Below, one piece after another: positions 36,083 to 46,100 of a stretch of 64,000 nt of DNA. The DNA lies in assembly GCA_035079385.1 (NCBI GenBank), contig JAVHKY010000052.1:620001-684000 (forward strand), read 5' to 3'. The translations under genes and the position numbers were made by a program. The notes below the pieces were generated by a model. It searched no databases. It had not been told where the DNA came from and was given only the letters and a program-made list of their open reading frames with translations. Every line of letters starts with the position of its first letter. The first letter of the stretch is position 1. Source of the stretch: Aspidiotus rigidus. Its lineage: Eukaryota > Arthropoda > Insecta > Hemiptera > Diaspididae.

Positions 36083-36983
36083 GGTTCACAATTCATCTGC
36101 TCAACCGTATTTTCTTATACTTAACATTCTTATTTACTCGATTCACATTTCTATTTTCATCTCGTTTATCGTTTATTCCTAATAAGACGACGTCAGCAGA
36201 CTGCAGCTACTCGATCACGGAAGAACAATGTGAGATGAGATACCGAACACGCGAACGTACGTGTGCGGAAGTACGCACTTCACGAGAATAATAATCACAA
36301 AACTTGAAAGCGAAAGGAAAAACGGCCACCAACCTCGTTCAAATTCGAACGCAAAAACAACTTTTCTCGTTTTCTCGTTGGGGTAAAACAATCGAGTGTA
36401 TATCGTGAGTATCGTGAGTACATTGTACATCGAAATCGAAAGGTCGTAAACAACATCGTGAGACTGAAAAAAAAAAAAAACAAAGCGATTGCAAGTGGTT
36501 CATGCCTCATAGAACGAGCATGAACCTAAAAAAGTATAGGAACAAAATTTATTCCTGTGGTAATTTCCTATCAGAGGGTACCCATTTCAGAATTATAAAC
36601 GAATATTTTTTGAAAATTCCATCCTTTGCATGCAAGGTTTCGGCGCGAAGCTCAAATCATACTACAACCATACTATGTGAAAGGTCACAATAATAGTACT
36701 TTCTGTTCTGCAATCTATGAATATTGATAAGTAAGGTCTTTGCTTAAATTTGCTTCAGTCTCGTTAGTGTATTTGCGTATGGATTTTTCCATTAAACGAA
36801 AGAAACTCATCTTCCTTGAGAGTGACAAAAGAAAGAAACAACATTTCTACACGACAAACTTAGGCTTTGTCCCGTCAGCACTTCATTATACAAGATTTCC
36901 AGTATACCAACTGTTAGATAAGAGAATAAATAACAAGAGAAAGTACATCGATGTTATTCAAAATTACGATATACATCATTTTA

Positions 36984-39185
36984 TCATTGTTTCTGCGCGA
37001 GTTCACGCTCCTTAGCCTTCTCGACTTTGTTGATACGAGCCATGGATTTCGCTCCCAAAACACCACCGCCCCAATGTCTCCGAATTTCTTCGTACCTTTC
37101 GTTGAAATTATTTTTGATACTTTCTACCAGCTTCGTGAAATTGGCTCGATCACTATTTTCAACCTACAGATTGCATAACGTGATTAGCAGAAGAATATAC
37201 AATAAAAAAGAATATGACCAACGAAAATGGTCAACGATCTTCGAAAAGTTCGCAGTGTTAATTTACACTGACTGAGTGAAATAAAATTTCATGAATAAAG
37301 TGCGATAATTGAGAAAATGTTGGTAAACAAATCAATAATGGATAAATTGAGAATTGAATTAATTCGATTTCCCGAATTTATGGTTACAAATATCGAGAGA
37401 AGGATACTCGAACGAGTGACTTTCAATTGCACATACGGCTGCAATGCAACTTAGGATTGCTCGTTGGAGTATCCTTCTCGAAACTGAAAATTCCTCGCTA
37501 TAAAAAGATAATTTCGGAAGCAAAAATATCATCTAATGGAACGAAAATATGAACGTACTTGCGTGAGAGCAACAGTTGTACACGTTTTACGACGAACTAG
37601 TCGGCCCAATCGCGCTTTACTCTTTATGATACAATACGGAATTCCCATTTTACGACATAACGACGGCAGGAAGAGCACTAACTGTGATGAAGATAATAGG
37701 TAGAGATATAGTAATCGGAATGAAAAACAAGCATCATCGATACGTAGCCTTACATCACATGGAGAGTTTCTCGACTTATCAGAGTTAAAAAGCTCAAAAC
37801 TATGAAACAACATAATACTATTCAGTCAATGATTTTCATCATAGTAACAGAAACGTCTCCACGGTTTAGTCAGGTGAACTAATAACGAACTCACTTCCAA
37901 TGGATCAACGTCATGAGCTATGACAACCAATTGAGGTTTTTTCTGCTCAATGAGCTTCGTTACGGTGTTCACCCCTTGTCTCAAAACGATGGGACGCTTC
38001 GTAGCTTTGTCAACTTTCTTTTTAATCTTCTTCTCAGCACGCACTTGTAACCTCCTCTTCTTAGCAGCACTCGTTTCTGGCCTGTACTTCTCAAGTACTT
38101 TGAACAGCTGTGTCGCTAGAACCAAGAGAAGCAATGACAAAGAAAATTGAATTGTAAAATAGGAAGAAAAAATCGAGTAAGTGACACGTCGCTGGAAACA
38201 ATATGCATGAGAAAAGAATAGTTCGCACCTATCAAAGACAGACACTTGTCACAGAAGTTTGATAGTTTCTCGAATTTATGTTAAAAATAAGGTTGAATGA
38301 ATTTGTTGAAATATCAAAACCCTGCAAGTCAGAAGTATAGCGGCGTTGTTGTCGCTGACCTCAGAGATGAATTCTCAGCATACGATTCTGATAGCAAATA
38401 CTCGAATAAAAAATGAACATCATGGGTCAGCCTTACACAACGCTGATTGAAAAACGATATCTTCTACATACGAATTGAAACGGTACGCCGTATCATGAAT
38501 ATCATATACACTAACCCGTAGCTCTGTCAATCGTGTGCGAAAACTGATTGATAGGTGGAGGAATTTTCAGCCTACGCTGTAGAACAGATTTCTGTCTCTG
38601 AATCTTGATGTACTTGGGCCATCGGACAAAACGACTTAAATCACGTTTAGGTTGAATATGTTGGCCTAAGAAACGAAGAACAAGCATCACGAGAAAATCG
38701 GAATAAATTATCTCAACACTAAGCGACTCAGATTCAACTGTCTTCATCAAAATGAATTCTCGCGATAAGATTATCAGGTGAAGAAATTCAATTCGTGAAT
38801 CATCATAGCCGTTGGTGTAATGCTACGAAGCGTTCGAAAACTAACCAATTCCAAAATGTCTTGGTCGTTTCTCAAAGAGAGGATTGACAGTTTTAAGCTT
38901 TTCGAAAGCAACTTTCTTAGGTTTTTCCTTCAATAAAGGAGCTGGAGCTATTTTCTTCGAACCACCTTTCGCGGGCTTCTTCTTAGCAACCTACAACATT
39001 GAAACTCCTTGAAAATGTGAAGATTCAAATTATGGAACTAAGAAACAGAAAAATGAATGATGAACAAATATTCTCTCATAATTCGCAACTGGATGCAGGA
39101 AAGCTTTCAAGGGAAACTAAGACGCATTAGAAAAGGCGAGTACAAAATATACAAATCTTAGTACCTTTTTATCGCGAGCAACCAT
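36984..39185 (-). CDS. RpL7A: 60S ribosomal protein L7a (eL8)
   Basis: This is a component of the large cytosolic ribosomal subunit. Six coding exons are clear: 39185-39165 (MVARDKK), 38990-38846, 38665-38516, 38115-37895, 37681-37559 and 37163-36984. They join into a full-length protein with [55 protein letters not shown], the L7Ae fold signature ([20 protein letters not shown], then HDVDPLE), [40 protein letters not shown] and the end ERELAQKQ*. All donors and acceptors fit. Introns 2, 3 and 4 each hold a box C/D snoRNA candidate on the same strand, and intron 5 holds a long hairpin. Vertebrate RPL7A is also a snoRNA host gene. Confidence 0.97.
37397..37479 (-). other. Long hairpin in RpL7A intron 5
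   Basis: The arms GAGAAGGATACTC-G-AACGAG and CTCGTT-G-GAGTATCCTTCTC give 19 base pairs with a single G-G mismatch. The 43-base loop contains a second 6-bp stem (ATTGCA/TGCAAT). It could be a hairpin RNA precursor or a foldback relic. The lower stem is too long for a normal H/ACA snoRNA and I see no H or ACA box at the expected spacing. Confidence 0.5.
37774..37847 (-). ncRNA. SNORD36: Box C/D snoRNA in RpL7A intron 4, SNORD36-like
   Basis: On the minus strand the candidate has box C ATGATGA (37842-37836), D' CTGA (37825-37822) and box D CTGA (37782-37779). The 13 bases just upstream of box D (37795-37783) are the exact complement of AGTTAAAAAGCTC in 18S rRNA. The fifth base from box D pairs with an A. 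This is the 18S site that vertebrate SNORD36A/B, also hosted by RPL7A, methylates. The terminal stem is weak. Confidence 0.75.
38354..38431 (-). ncRNA. SNORD24: Box C/D snoRNA in RpL7A intron 3, SNORD24-like
   Basis: A perfect 7-bp terminal stem (GCTGACC/GGTCAGC) encloses box C ATGATGT (38423-38417) and box D CTGA (38364-38361). The internal segment GTATTTGCTAT followed by a CAGA D'-like box matches the 28S guide of vertebrate U24 (complement of ATAGCAAATA in 28S rRNA). Human SNORD24 also uses the ATGATGT box C form and lives in RPL7A. The second guide is not conserved. Confidence 0.75.
38723..38811 (-). ncRNA. Box C/D snoRNA in RpL7A intron 2, 28S A guide
   Basis: All four boxes are present on the minus strand: C ATGATGA (38806-38800), D' CTGA (38777-38774), C' TTGATGA (38750-38744) and D CTGA (38731-38728). 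The terminal stem CGGC/GUCG includes one G-U pair. The 15 bases before D' (38792-38778) are the exact complement of GTGAAGAAATTCAAT in 28S rRNA; the fifth base points to an A in GTGAA. I believe vertebrate SNORD36C serves this site, but that assignment is from memory. Confidence 0.82.
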
Positions 39186-39726
39186 TCTTCACTATTCAAC
39201 AACTACCAAATACTAAGTAAGCTTATAATCACATTTAAAGAGAAAATGGTCCCTGCATTTCCATGGAATTCTGCACGATAGAAAAATCTTCACATGAACA
39301 ATCAATCGTCACGTATTCAAGATTGTCAAGAATGGAAAATGACACCGTGGTTGGAAAGCCGATGCCGATCACCGAAAAGCAATCATCGATGCATTGTGTA
39401 ATAGAGCCAGAAAACAGAATACTGAAACCATTCGCATCAGGCCACTACTGTAGACGCGCTAGTGTCGTGGACGAAAAGGTGATCACATGAAAATTTACAT
39501 AAGAAGAGCGTATGTTATTTCAACTAGCTATATCTCTGTAAAATTGAAAAAAAAAATACCACTTATAATGACCTTTTTTGACACTCTTGACTAGTAGAAT
39601 AGTATGAAACTCATAAAAATAAAAATTTCACCAGTTATCTGAAACATCACCTTTTCGTCCAGTTTCCACAAATGGCCGCTATAGTAAATGTAGAGGGCGA
39701 CTCTTTTGGGGCCGGAGGCGAATAGT

Positions 39727-39840
39727 CTGTCCGCAAATAGAATGGGTCACCTAAGCAAACCCGCTTTCATGCAAAAAAATCGATTACGATTCGAGGAAGC
39801 GGTTCGCCCCCTCTTCGCTCACGCCTACGTCACAGCATCG
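39727..39840. repeat. Diverged copy of the 30037-30173 element
   Basis: It shares AATAGTCTG, AATAGAATGGGTCACCTAAG and CAAACCCG with the left end of the 30-kb element, followed by GCATGAAAG-type sequence in inverse order. The ends are not clear. Confidence 0.45.
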
Positions 39841-40098
39841 ATGTATTCAAGATAATTTCGAGATTTGTGATCGATCGTGCTTAGGGAAAGTAAACAAACT
39901 CTTTTTACACGGACTTTTCCATAAGAAGAAAAATTGAATTCGATCATTTGCTCATATTTGAATAGAAGAATAAAGTGAGAAACAAAAAATACATTCTCAA
40001 ATACTTGAGATCTTCCAGATCTTGATTATCAAAATCAACTTTGAATTCCTTATTTATTTCTCATTTTAAAACACTAACACATGATTGAAATGTTCCCT

Positions 40099-40136
40099 GT
40101 GTATTCTTATGGGAGTCGTGTATTCTTATGGGAGTC
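40099..40136. repeat. 19-bp unit repeated twice
   Basis: GTGTATTCTTATGGGAGTC is repeated exactly, head to tail. It is followed by three forms of ACTATCGCAAAATTCTGCGA-type sequence at 40155-40215. Confidence 0.8.
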
Positions 40137-41484
40137 AATAATGTTCTAAGCACCATCGCATGATACTATCGCAAAATTCTGCGATACTATCGCAGAATAT
40201 CCCGCACTATCGATCAAAATTGCTCGATGTTAGCAGTTAGTGACGTCACGTGAACGAAGAGGAACGCTCTCCGCCCTTCGACTATATTATGTACAGTATA
40301 AGATCGCATTGCCCAGTATCTAATATATAAAGTAGAAATGTTTGTCTGTCTGTATATCTGTATGTATGTTTGTCCATAACTTTCAAACGCCTTCACCTAT
40401 CGACCTGGAATTTTCTTTGAAAAATTTCATTTTTTCTGGGTCAGGTTCCTAAATACATTTCGATGTTTTGACTCCCTGAAGGTGGAGTAGGGGGCGACAA
40501 AATAAGGAAAAACGGGCATTATCGAGTACTGAAACTGCTTTGCGCTGTACGTTAGACCTAAGCGTTAGACCTAAGCCCATTGAGTGGCGCAGTTTCAAAA
40601 ATTGAATTATTGTGATAACTCGAGTATAACTCATTTTTATGAAAAATTGAAGAGAACAAAAATTGTAGCCCCTGTAATTTCCTTTCGAATGAGCCTGGTT
40701 CCAGATTTTTAGGAGGAAATTTTGTGACTACAGTATTCGCTGTACTTCCATACTAAGTTATTTTATTCACAGTTTTAAAAACACCTACATAAAGGATTTT
40801 ACATCCGGTATCTCATACAAGAACCAATGTCTAGACACGGTGCGCACTGCGTATGGGCTGGCGGAAATTACCTTTTTTTTTACCTGTTGTCCATGTGTTT
40901 TCTTAGGGACTGGCAAAATATCAATGGATTTGTCTGTATTCTGCTGCAATACAGGCTTCACGCGTTAAGTCAGCTCTCAAGTGAATTAGTGTGTAAAAAA
41001 TTTAATTTGGTGATTTTATTTTTGTGCGACTCGGAACTTTGATATTTTATAAGTACAGTCGCAGTTTTTGGTGTCTATTTTCTTATTTTTGAATTGAATA
41101 GTTGTGCATTTTGCAAAACTCTTTCCACTGTTTCTTTTTTAAAAATTCATCTGAATGGACTGTGTTATTGTGGCGTCACAACTATCAATATCATGGATGA
41201 AAAGATCGATTTTGTCCATTTAGCATTTTGCTCCCATAAGAAATACATGTGGAGCAGAGATCACTACGCTACCAATTGAATATAAAAAATGATACGGTCA
41301 AGAGATTTTTTTTACAAGTAGCAAGAAGTTGATAAATTTGAAATATCAACTTTTCTGTAAATTTTAACATCTCATATTAAATTAATACCATGGTCATCTT
41401 TGCTCCGCAGGTATTTCTTATTGGAACAAAATGCCGAATGGACAAATTTTCAGCAGAATAGGTACTTCTGCCAGGAATAGCTCA

Positions 41485-42033
41485 CTCACACCATTGACTA
41501 TACATATATTACTTCGTAACCCAGACCATTGACTATATATTACTTCGTAACCCAGACGTACAGTCCTATTGTTATAAACGGTGTCGTTTTCTTGGATTGC
41601 GTTGGATACGAATAACAGATCGCGCCAGATGTCAAGATGTAGGTGTAACAGAGAGGGAACGATGTTCAGCGATGCTTTTTCTCTTTTACTCTACTGGTTA
41701 ACACGCAGCGCACTCACGTTGTCGTTTCCAGCAAAACGACACCGTTCATAACAATAGGACTGTACGTCTGGTTAATGTATAGTCAATGCCCAGACGTACA
41801 GTCCTATTGTTATAAAGGGTGTCGTTTTCTTGGATTACGTTGGATACGAATAACAGATCGCGCCAGATGTCAAGACGTAGGTGTAACAGAGAGGGACCGA
41901 TGTTCAGCGATGATTTTTCTCTTTTACTCTACTGGTTAACACGCAGCGCACTCACGTTGTCGTTTCCAGCAAAACGACACCGTTCATAACAATAGGACTG
42001 AACATCTGGTTAATGTATAGTCAATGCTCACAC
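41485..42033 (+). mobile_element. Family A MITE, outer copy
   Basis: The left end is at 41492 and the right end at 42026, both with CATTGAC/GTCAATG termini. The element is split after CCCAGAC at 41526 by the intact copy 41527-41788 and resumes at the repeated CCCAGAC (41789-41795). Confidence 0.85.
41520..41795 (+). mobile_element. Family A MITE, intact inner copy (262 bp)
   Basis: The core at 41527-41788 carries both ends. It contains CGTTGGATACGAATAACAG, GTGTAACAGAGAGGGAACG and CTCTTTTACTCTACTGG. It is flanked by CCCAGAC on both sides, which is itself family A sequence, so it entered another copy of its own family. Confidence 0.88.
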
Positions 42034-42230
42034 TTACGCATCTTGCACTCACACTCATGTTGCGTTATCACAAATAACACAGTCCATTCCAAGATACCTA
42101 CAAAACACACTTACCTACAAGATACAGATACCTATAAAACACGGATATCTACTCAACACACAGCTAGCGGTCAGGGTCGCCAACCGCTAGTATTATTATA
42201 TGGCTGTGCTAATAACACGGGCGCTAAAGT

Positions 42231-42314
42231 ACGTTCCAAATAAGAGTGCCCGCTTTTGATAAGCAATCGCCCATATGCGCTGTTGTCAAAAGTGGGCACT
42301 CTTATTTGGAACGT
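42231..42314. mobile_element. 84-bp palindromic MITE
   Basis: It begins ACGTTCCAAATAAGAGTGCC and ends with the reverse complement (one mismatch in the arms: GCCCGC against GTGGGC). The loop is about 26 bases. The next family A2 element starts five bases after it. Confidence 0.75.
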
Positions 42315-42589
42315 TGTACCATTGACTATAATTATACACTTCGTAAGCAGACCTACAAACCTTTTGTTAAAAGAGTTGTCGTTTCGTTGGAAACTGCTAC
42401 CTGAGTGCGTTGGGTGTTAACCGTTGGTGCAAAGGAGAGAGAACATACATCCCTCTCTGTTACACCCACGTCTTAACACCTGGCGCGATCTGTTATTTGC
42501 TTCCAACGTGCGTCCGAAAACCGACAACATTTTAATAATATGTTTGTACCTCTGCTTACCAAGTAGTCCAATATAGTCAATGGTTGTAC
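42313..42589 (-). mobile_element. Family A2 MITE
   Basis: The core is 42320-42582, flanked by GTTGTAC on both sides. The orientation matches the copy at 30730-30984. The right end carries a small extra insertion (AGTCCAATATAGTC). Confidence 0.83.
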
Positions 42590-42646
42590 TTTCAAATAGC
42601 ACGACATCTCCTGTTACGTACCGCGGGACAAAGACAAAACTCGAAC

Positions 42647-42915
42647 CTTAGTACCATTGACTATATACACTTCGTAAGCAGACGTACAAACCTATTGTTA
42701 AAATGTTGTCGGTTTTCGGACGCACGTTGGAAGCAAATAACAGATCGCGCCAGGTGTTAAGACGTGGGTGTAACAGAGAGGGATGTATGTTCTCTCTCCT
42801 TTGCACCAACGGTTAACACCCAGCGCACTCAGGTAGCAGTTTCCAACGAAACGACAACTCTTTTAACAAAAGGTTTGTACGTCTGCTTACGAAGTGTATA
42901 GTCAATGCTTAGTAC
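42647..42915 (+). mobile_element. Family A2 MITE
   Basis: The core is 42655-42907. The flanks match over eight bases (CTTAGTAC) instead of the usual seven. It is in the opposite orientation to its neighbour at 42320-42582, with which it could form a large inverted repeat. Confidence 0.83.
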
Positions 42916-43149
42916 ACCTGCGTCTTCCTTTTACCTTACTTTTGCGCAAACCTTGGCATTTCGAAATCGATATTTTTTTGTTATCACGAATAGTCTGATC
43001 GCAAATGGTTTATACGGTGTGTCTTCCTGTGCGGTAGGCAATACTCCCACAGATTGAGTGAATCTCAGAACCGATGTGCATGCTTTCTGGAAAACCTGCT
43101 ACTAATCTTGATATTTCTTGATCAATTTCGTCACGAGTGGTTTCGAAAA

Positions 43150-46100
43150 ATGAAAGCAGTTGTATGGATAATTGTGGTCACAGTTTTTTTAGTATCGGTG
43201 TTCGGGTTTTCATTTTGTGTCGTACTTCTCGCCACTATTATAGCTTTCTTCGTCGGGTATGGTATTCTAATTTTTTTCCGCGAATGCGGTTCTATTTTCA
43301 GTGTATATTCATTTTATTCTTGCTTACCTGCAGGGGAATAACTTGTATTTACATTTATGAGGAGGCAAACGTTGAAAAACTCTATCAAAAAATTTCGAAA
43401 TATACATACCGAAAAGATTATCCGAAAAAGGTAGGTGGAATTTATCACCTTTGTGAACTTTCAAGTTCTTTATACCCTCTCTTGCAGAGGGCAGTTCATC
43501 AAAGAATTTAGAGCTTCGAATTCACTTTCCTCTTCCCTCGTCTATTTCCTTCACAGATTTCTCAACTCATGAAGAAGCGTAAAAAAGATCACAGAGTGGA
43601 CGAGAGGTTAACTGGATCCCATATTATTGACGAAGAGCTTCGTACTATTTTAATTTACATATTTCGTGATTACGTTTTCTCTTGGTAAGTTCTCAATCAG
43701 GAGTATTAATTTAAATACAAATCTATGTAAATCAAGTAAAATATTTTTGAGATCACCTTGTAATTTCACTAGGTACGATAAAATCAGCGATAATTCCGAG
43801 TTTCCCGATGAATTGAAAGAAACTGCCCTTAAAATCATAATTACCTTGACCAATCGGTATATGACTTGTGTAAGCTTCGTTAGCGAGTATGATATTGAAA
43901 TGCATTAGAATTTTATATCGTATTCAGGATCAAGGAAGTTGATTGGATTCCTTACCTAACGACACAACTCGTAGACGATGTAGCATCTCATGTACGACTA
44001 TACAAACAGTCACGTTCAAAAATGAAATCCGCCGATCATATTAATTTGGAGACGTATTTTTTTGATTTGGAATTCACAATGGAACACGGTGTTATTTGTC
44101 GCGATCATGTATGTTTGAATGCGCAGAACGAAAAAGGTATTGATTTCGTTCACTGATTTTTAGTTAGTCTTCTTTCTTAACTATGTATTTCAATTTCAGA
44201 ATTTGTGAAGGTCATTGCTGATGCATTCTTGTTTCAACTGGTGAATGAATCCGATTTCAGTTGTAAATCACTAAGATTTTTAGCGCGAGAAATCCTTTCG
44301 GAAGTAATCCTATTTCCTTTGTTATCTATGATTTCGGATCCCGATTATATCAATCAAACTATTCTATGGCTGGTAGGTTTTAACGATGAATTCTCAAGGA
44401 TGGCGTGTCAACGAGCTATATTATATGTTTTTTACCAATACAGTGTAGCGATTTTCCGATTGCCAGTGACACTTTTCTCACCATTTTGAAAACTACTAAT
44501 AATGCTAACGAACTATTGGCTGTTCGATCCAGCATCCTTAAAGAAATAGCTGCATTGGTGAGTATTACATTGTGATCACCTTTCTTCAAACATTGCAGAC
44601 ATCATTTGACACTAATTCTATTTTTCGTCTCTTTTGAGCAGCGATGCAAAGATGCGAATAACAATCCTGAATCAACGGTAAAAAATCAAATAAGTAGTTT
44701 ATTATTTGCAGACAAGATAATAGATGTGAAACTGAGCCGAATACAACAAGGTCCAGATCGTGATTCCATCGGTATTCTCATTGTTTACAAAGATGTCTCA
44801 AATGTCAAAGAATAGTCTCAAAATTTAAAGAGCAATGTATAGCGTGCAAACGGTTACTTTGATAAAAAAGCTAAGTCGAGGACGAACCCGAATAAAATAA
44901 TATTTAATCAATGATTGATTTGCGAAGAATATTTTTTTGAAGGTGCAGAGTTAAAGTAATTGGGAGTGCAAATTTACACACCTATTTTTCTTCATTGTTC
45001 CAAAGCAAATTTCAAATTTGAAGTGGAAAAAGGCAGCAATTTTCCTCAAGTTAATACGAGGAGTCATTTTTTTGATAATTTTCTTTTAATAACACTACAC
45101 AACACAAAAAAAAATTGAAAAATGCGAGAACCAAATTATACGATTCTAGAAGTATTTTCGACGCTGATCTGCACGATGCCGTTGGCCGTTTTTCAAAATT
45201 GGCTCTGGTTATTGAGAAATGAACATATATCAAGTCCCCGCGAATCGTAGCGCCGCGCAGTCAATGTTCTCGTACTCGCGAAATTCGATAGCTGGGTAAC
45301 ATACACTGCGCGTCGCTACGATTCGCGGGAACTTGATATATGTTCATTTCTCGATAACCAGAGCCAATTTTGAGAAACGGTCAACGGCATCGTGATCAGC
45401 GTCGAAAATACTTTTAGAATTATATAATTTCTTTCATGCATTTTTCAATTTTTTTATTTTCTTGTGTAGTGTAACCTTAATCTTGCTTCAAAGATCCAAT
45501 TCTCTGAGACTAGAAAATTTGGTTTTGAGTGCGTGATCCAATAATGTATTACTTTACCTCGTTATGACTATTTTCTTACTTCCTACTATTCAGGTTTATC
45601 TGCAGTTGTTGACTATTCAAAGCTTCTCAGCAAACAGAAACTCGTCGAGTTACGATTAGATTCAATTCTAAAAAGTAATGTCGCCTTATCCTACTTCATC
45701 GACCATATGTCATCCATCAACTCGCAAGTTTACATTTTTGCCTACTTGAATATAGAAGGTTAGAGAATATTTGCTACTAAGCTAGCTTCGCTAATTCGAA
45801 TAAGTAATATACGGCTTGAAAGGACTGAATACATATTCTTTTTGTTTAGGGTGGAGATTATCTGCGAGACAAGAGTTAACGAAGTATCGGGATCAGAGAC
45901 AAAGAGGAGAGTCTGTAAATACTGCAGTATTTGGGCAACTTACAAGTGCGGCGCACTTATTATACGAGCAATATTTAACAGAAAAGGTTGTAGCTTTGTT
46001 ACTTTCTTCCTTTGAAAGGTGATAATCCACCATCACTGGATATTATTCCTTGGAAATGTAGAGTAAAAATTGGAGTGATTTTTTTCAGACGTTTCCAAAA

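Larger units (their letters stand above)
41154..42088. mobile_element. TIR element family D, copy 2, invaded by family A
   Basis: It begins AATGGACTGTGTTATTGTGG at 41154 and ends CACAAATAACACAGTCCATT at 42088. Most of it is the inverse of 32107-32455. At 41492-42026 it is interrupted by family A MITEs with the duplication CTCACAC (41485-41491 and 42027-42033). The matching uninterrupted sequence is at about 32140-32190. Confidence 0.7.
39186..43149. other. Transposon-rich region between RpL7A and SNX13
   Basis: No conserved protein gene is visible. The first bases hold the RpL7A promoter and 5' UTR, and the last part leads into SNX13. Between them lie small repeats (about 39727-39840 and 40099-40136) and the nested island at 41154-42915, listed separately. 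The segment near 40340-40400 (GTCTGTCTGTATATCTGTAT) is a common insect repeat-like motif without defined ends. Confidence 0.5.

Noticed and set aside
37397..37479. Calling the intron 5 hairpin an H/ACA snoRNA
   Set aside because: The basal stem is too long and there is no second hairpin, H box or ACA at the expected distance.
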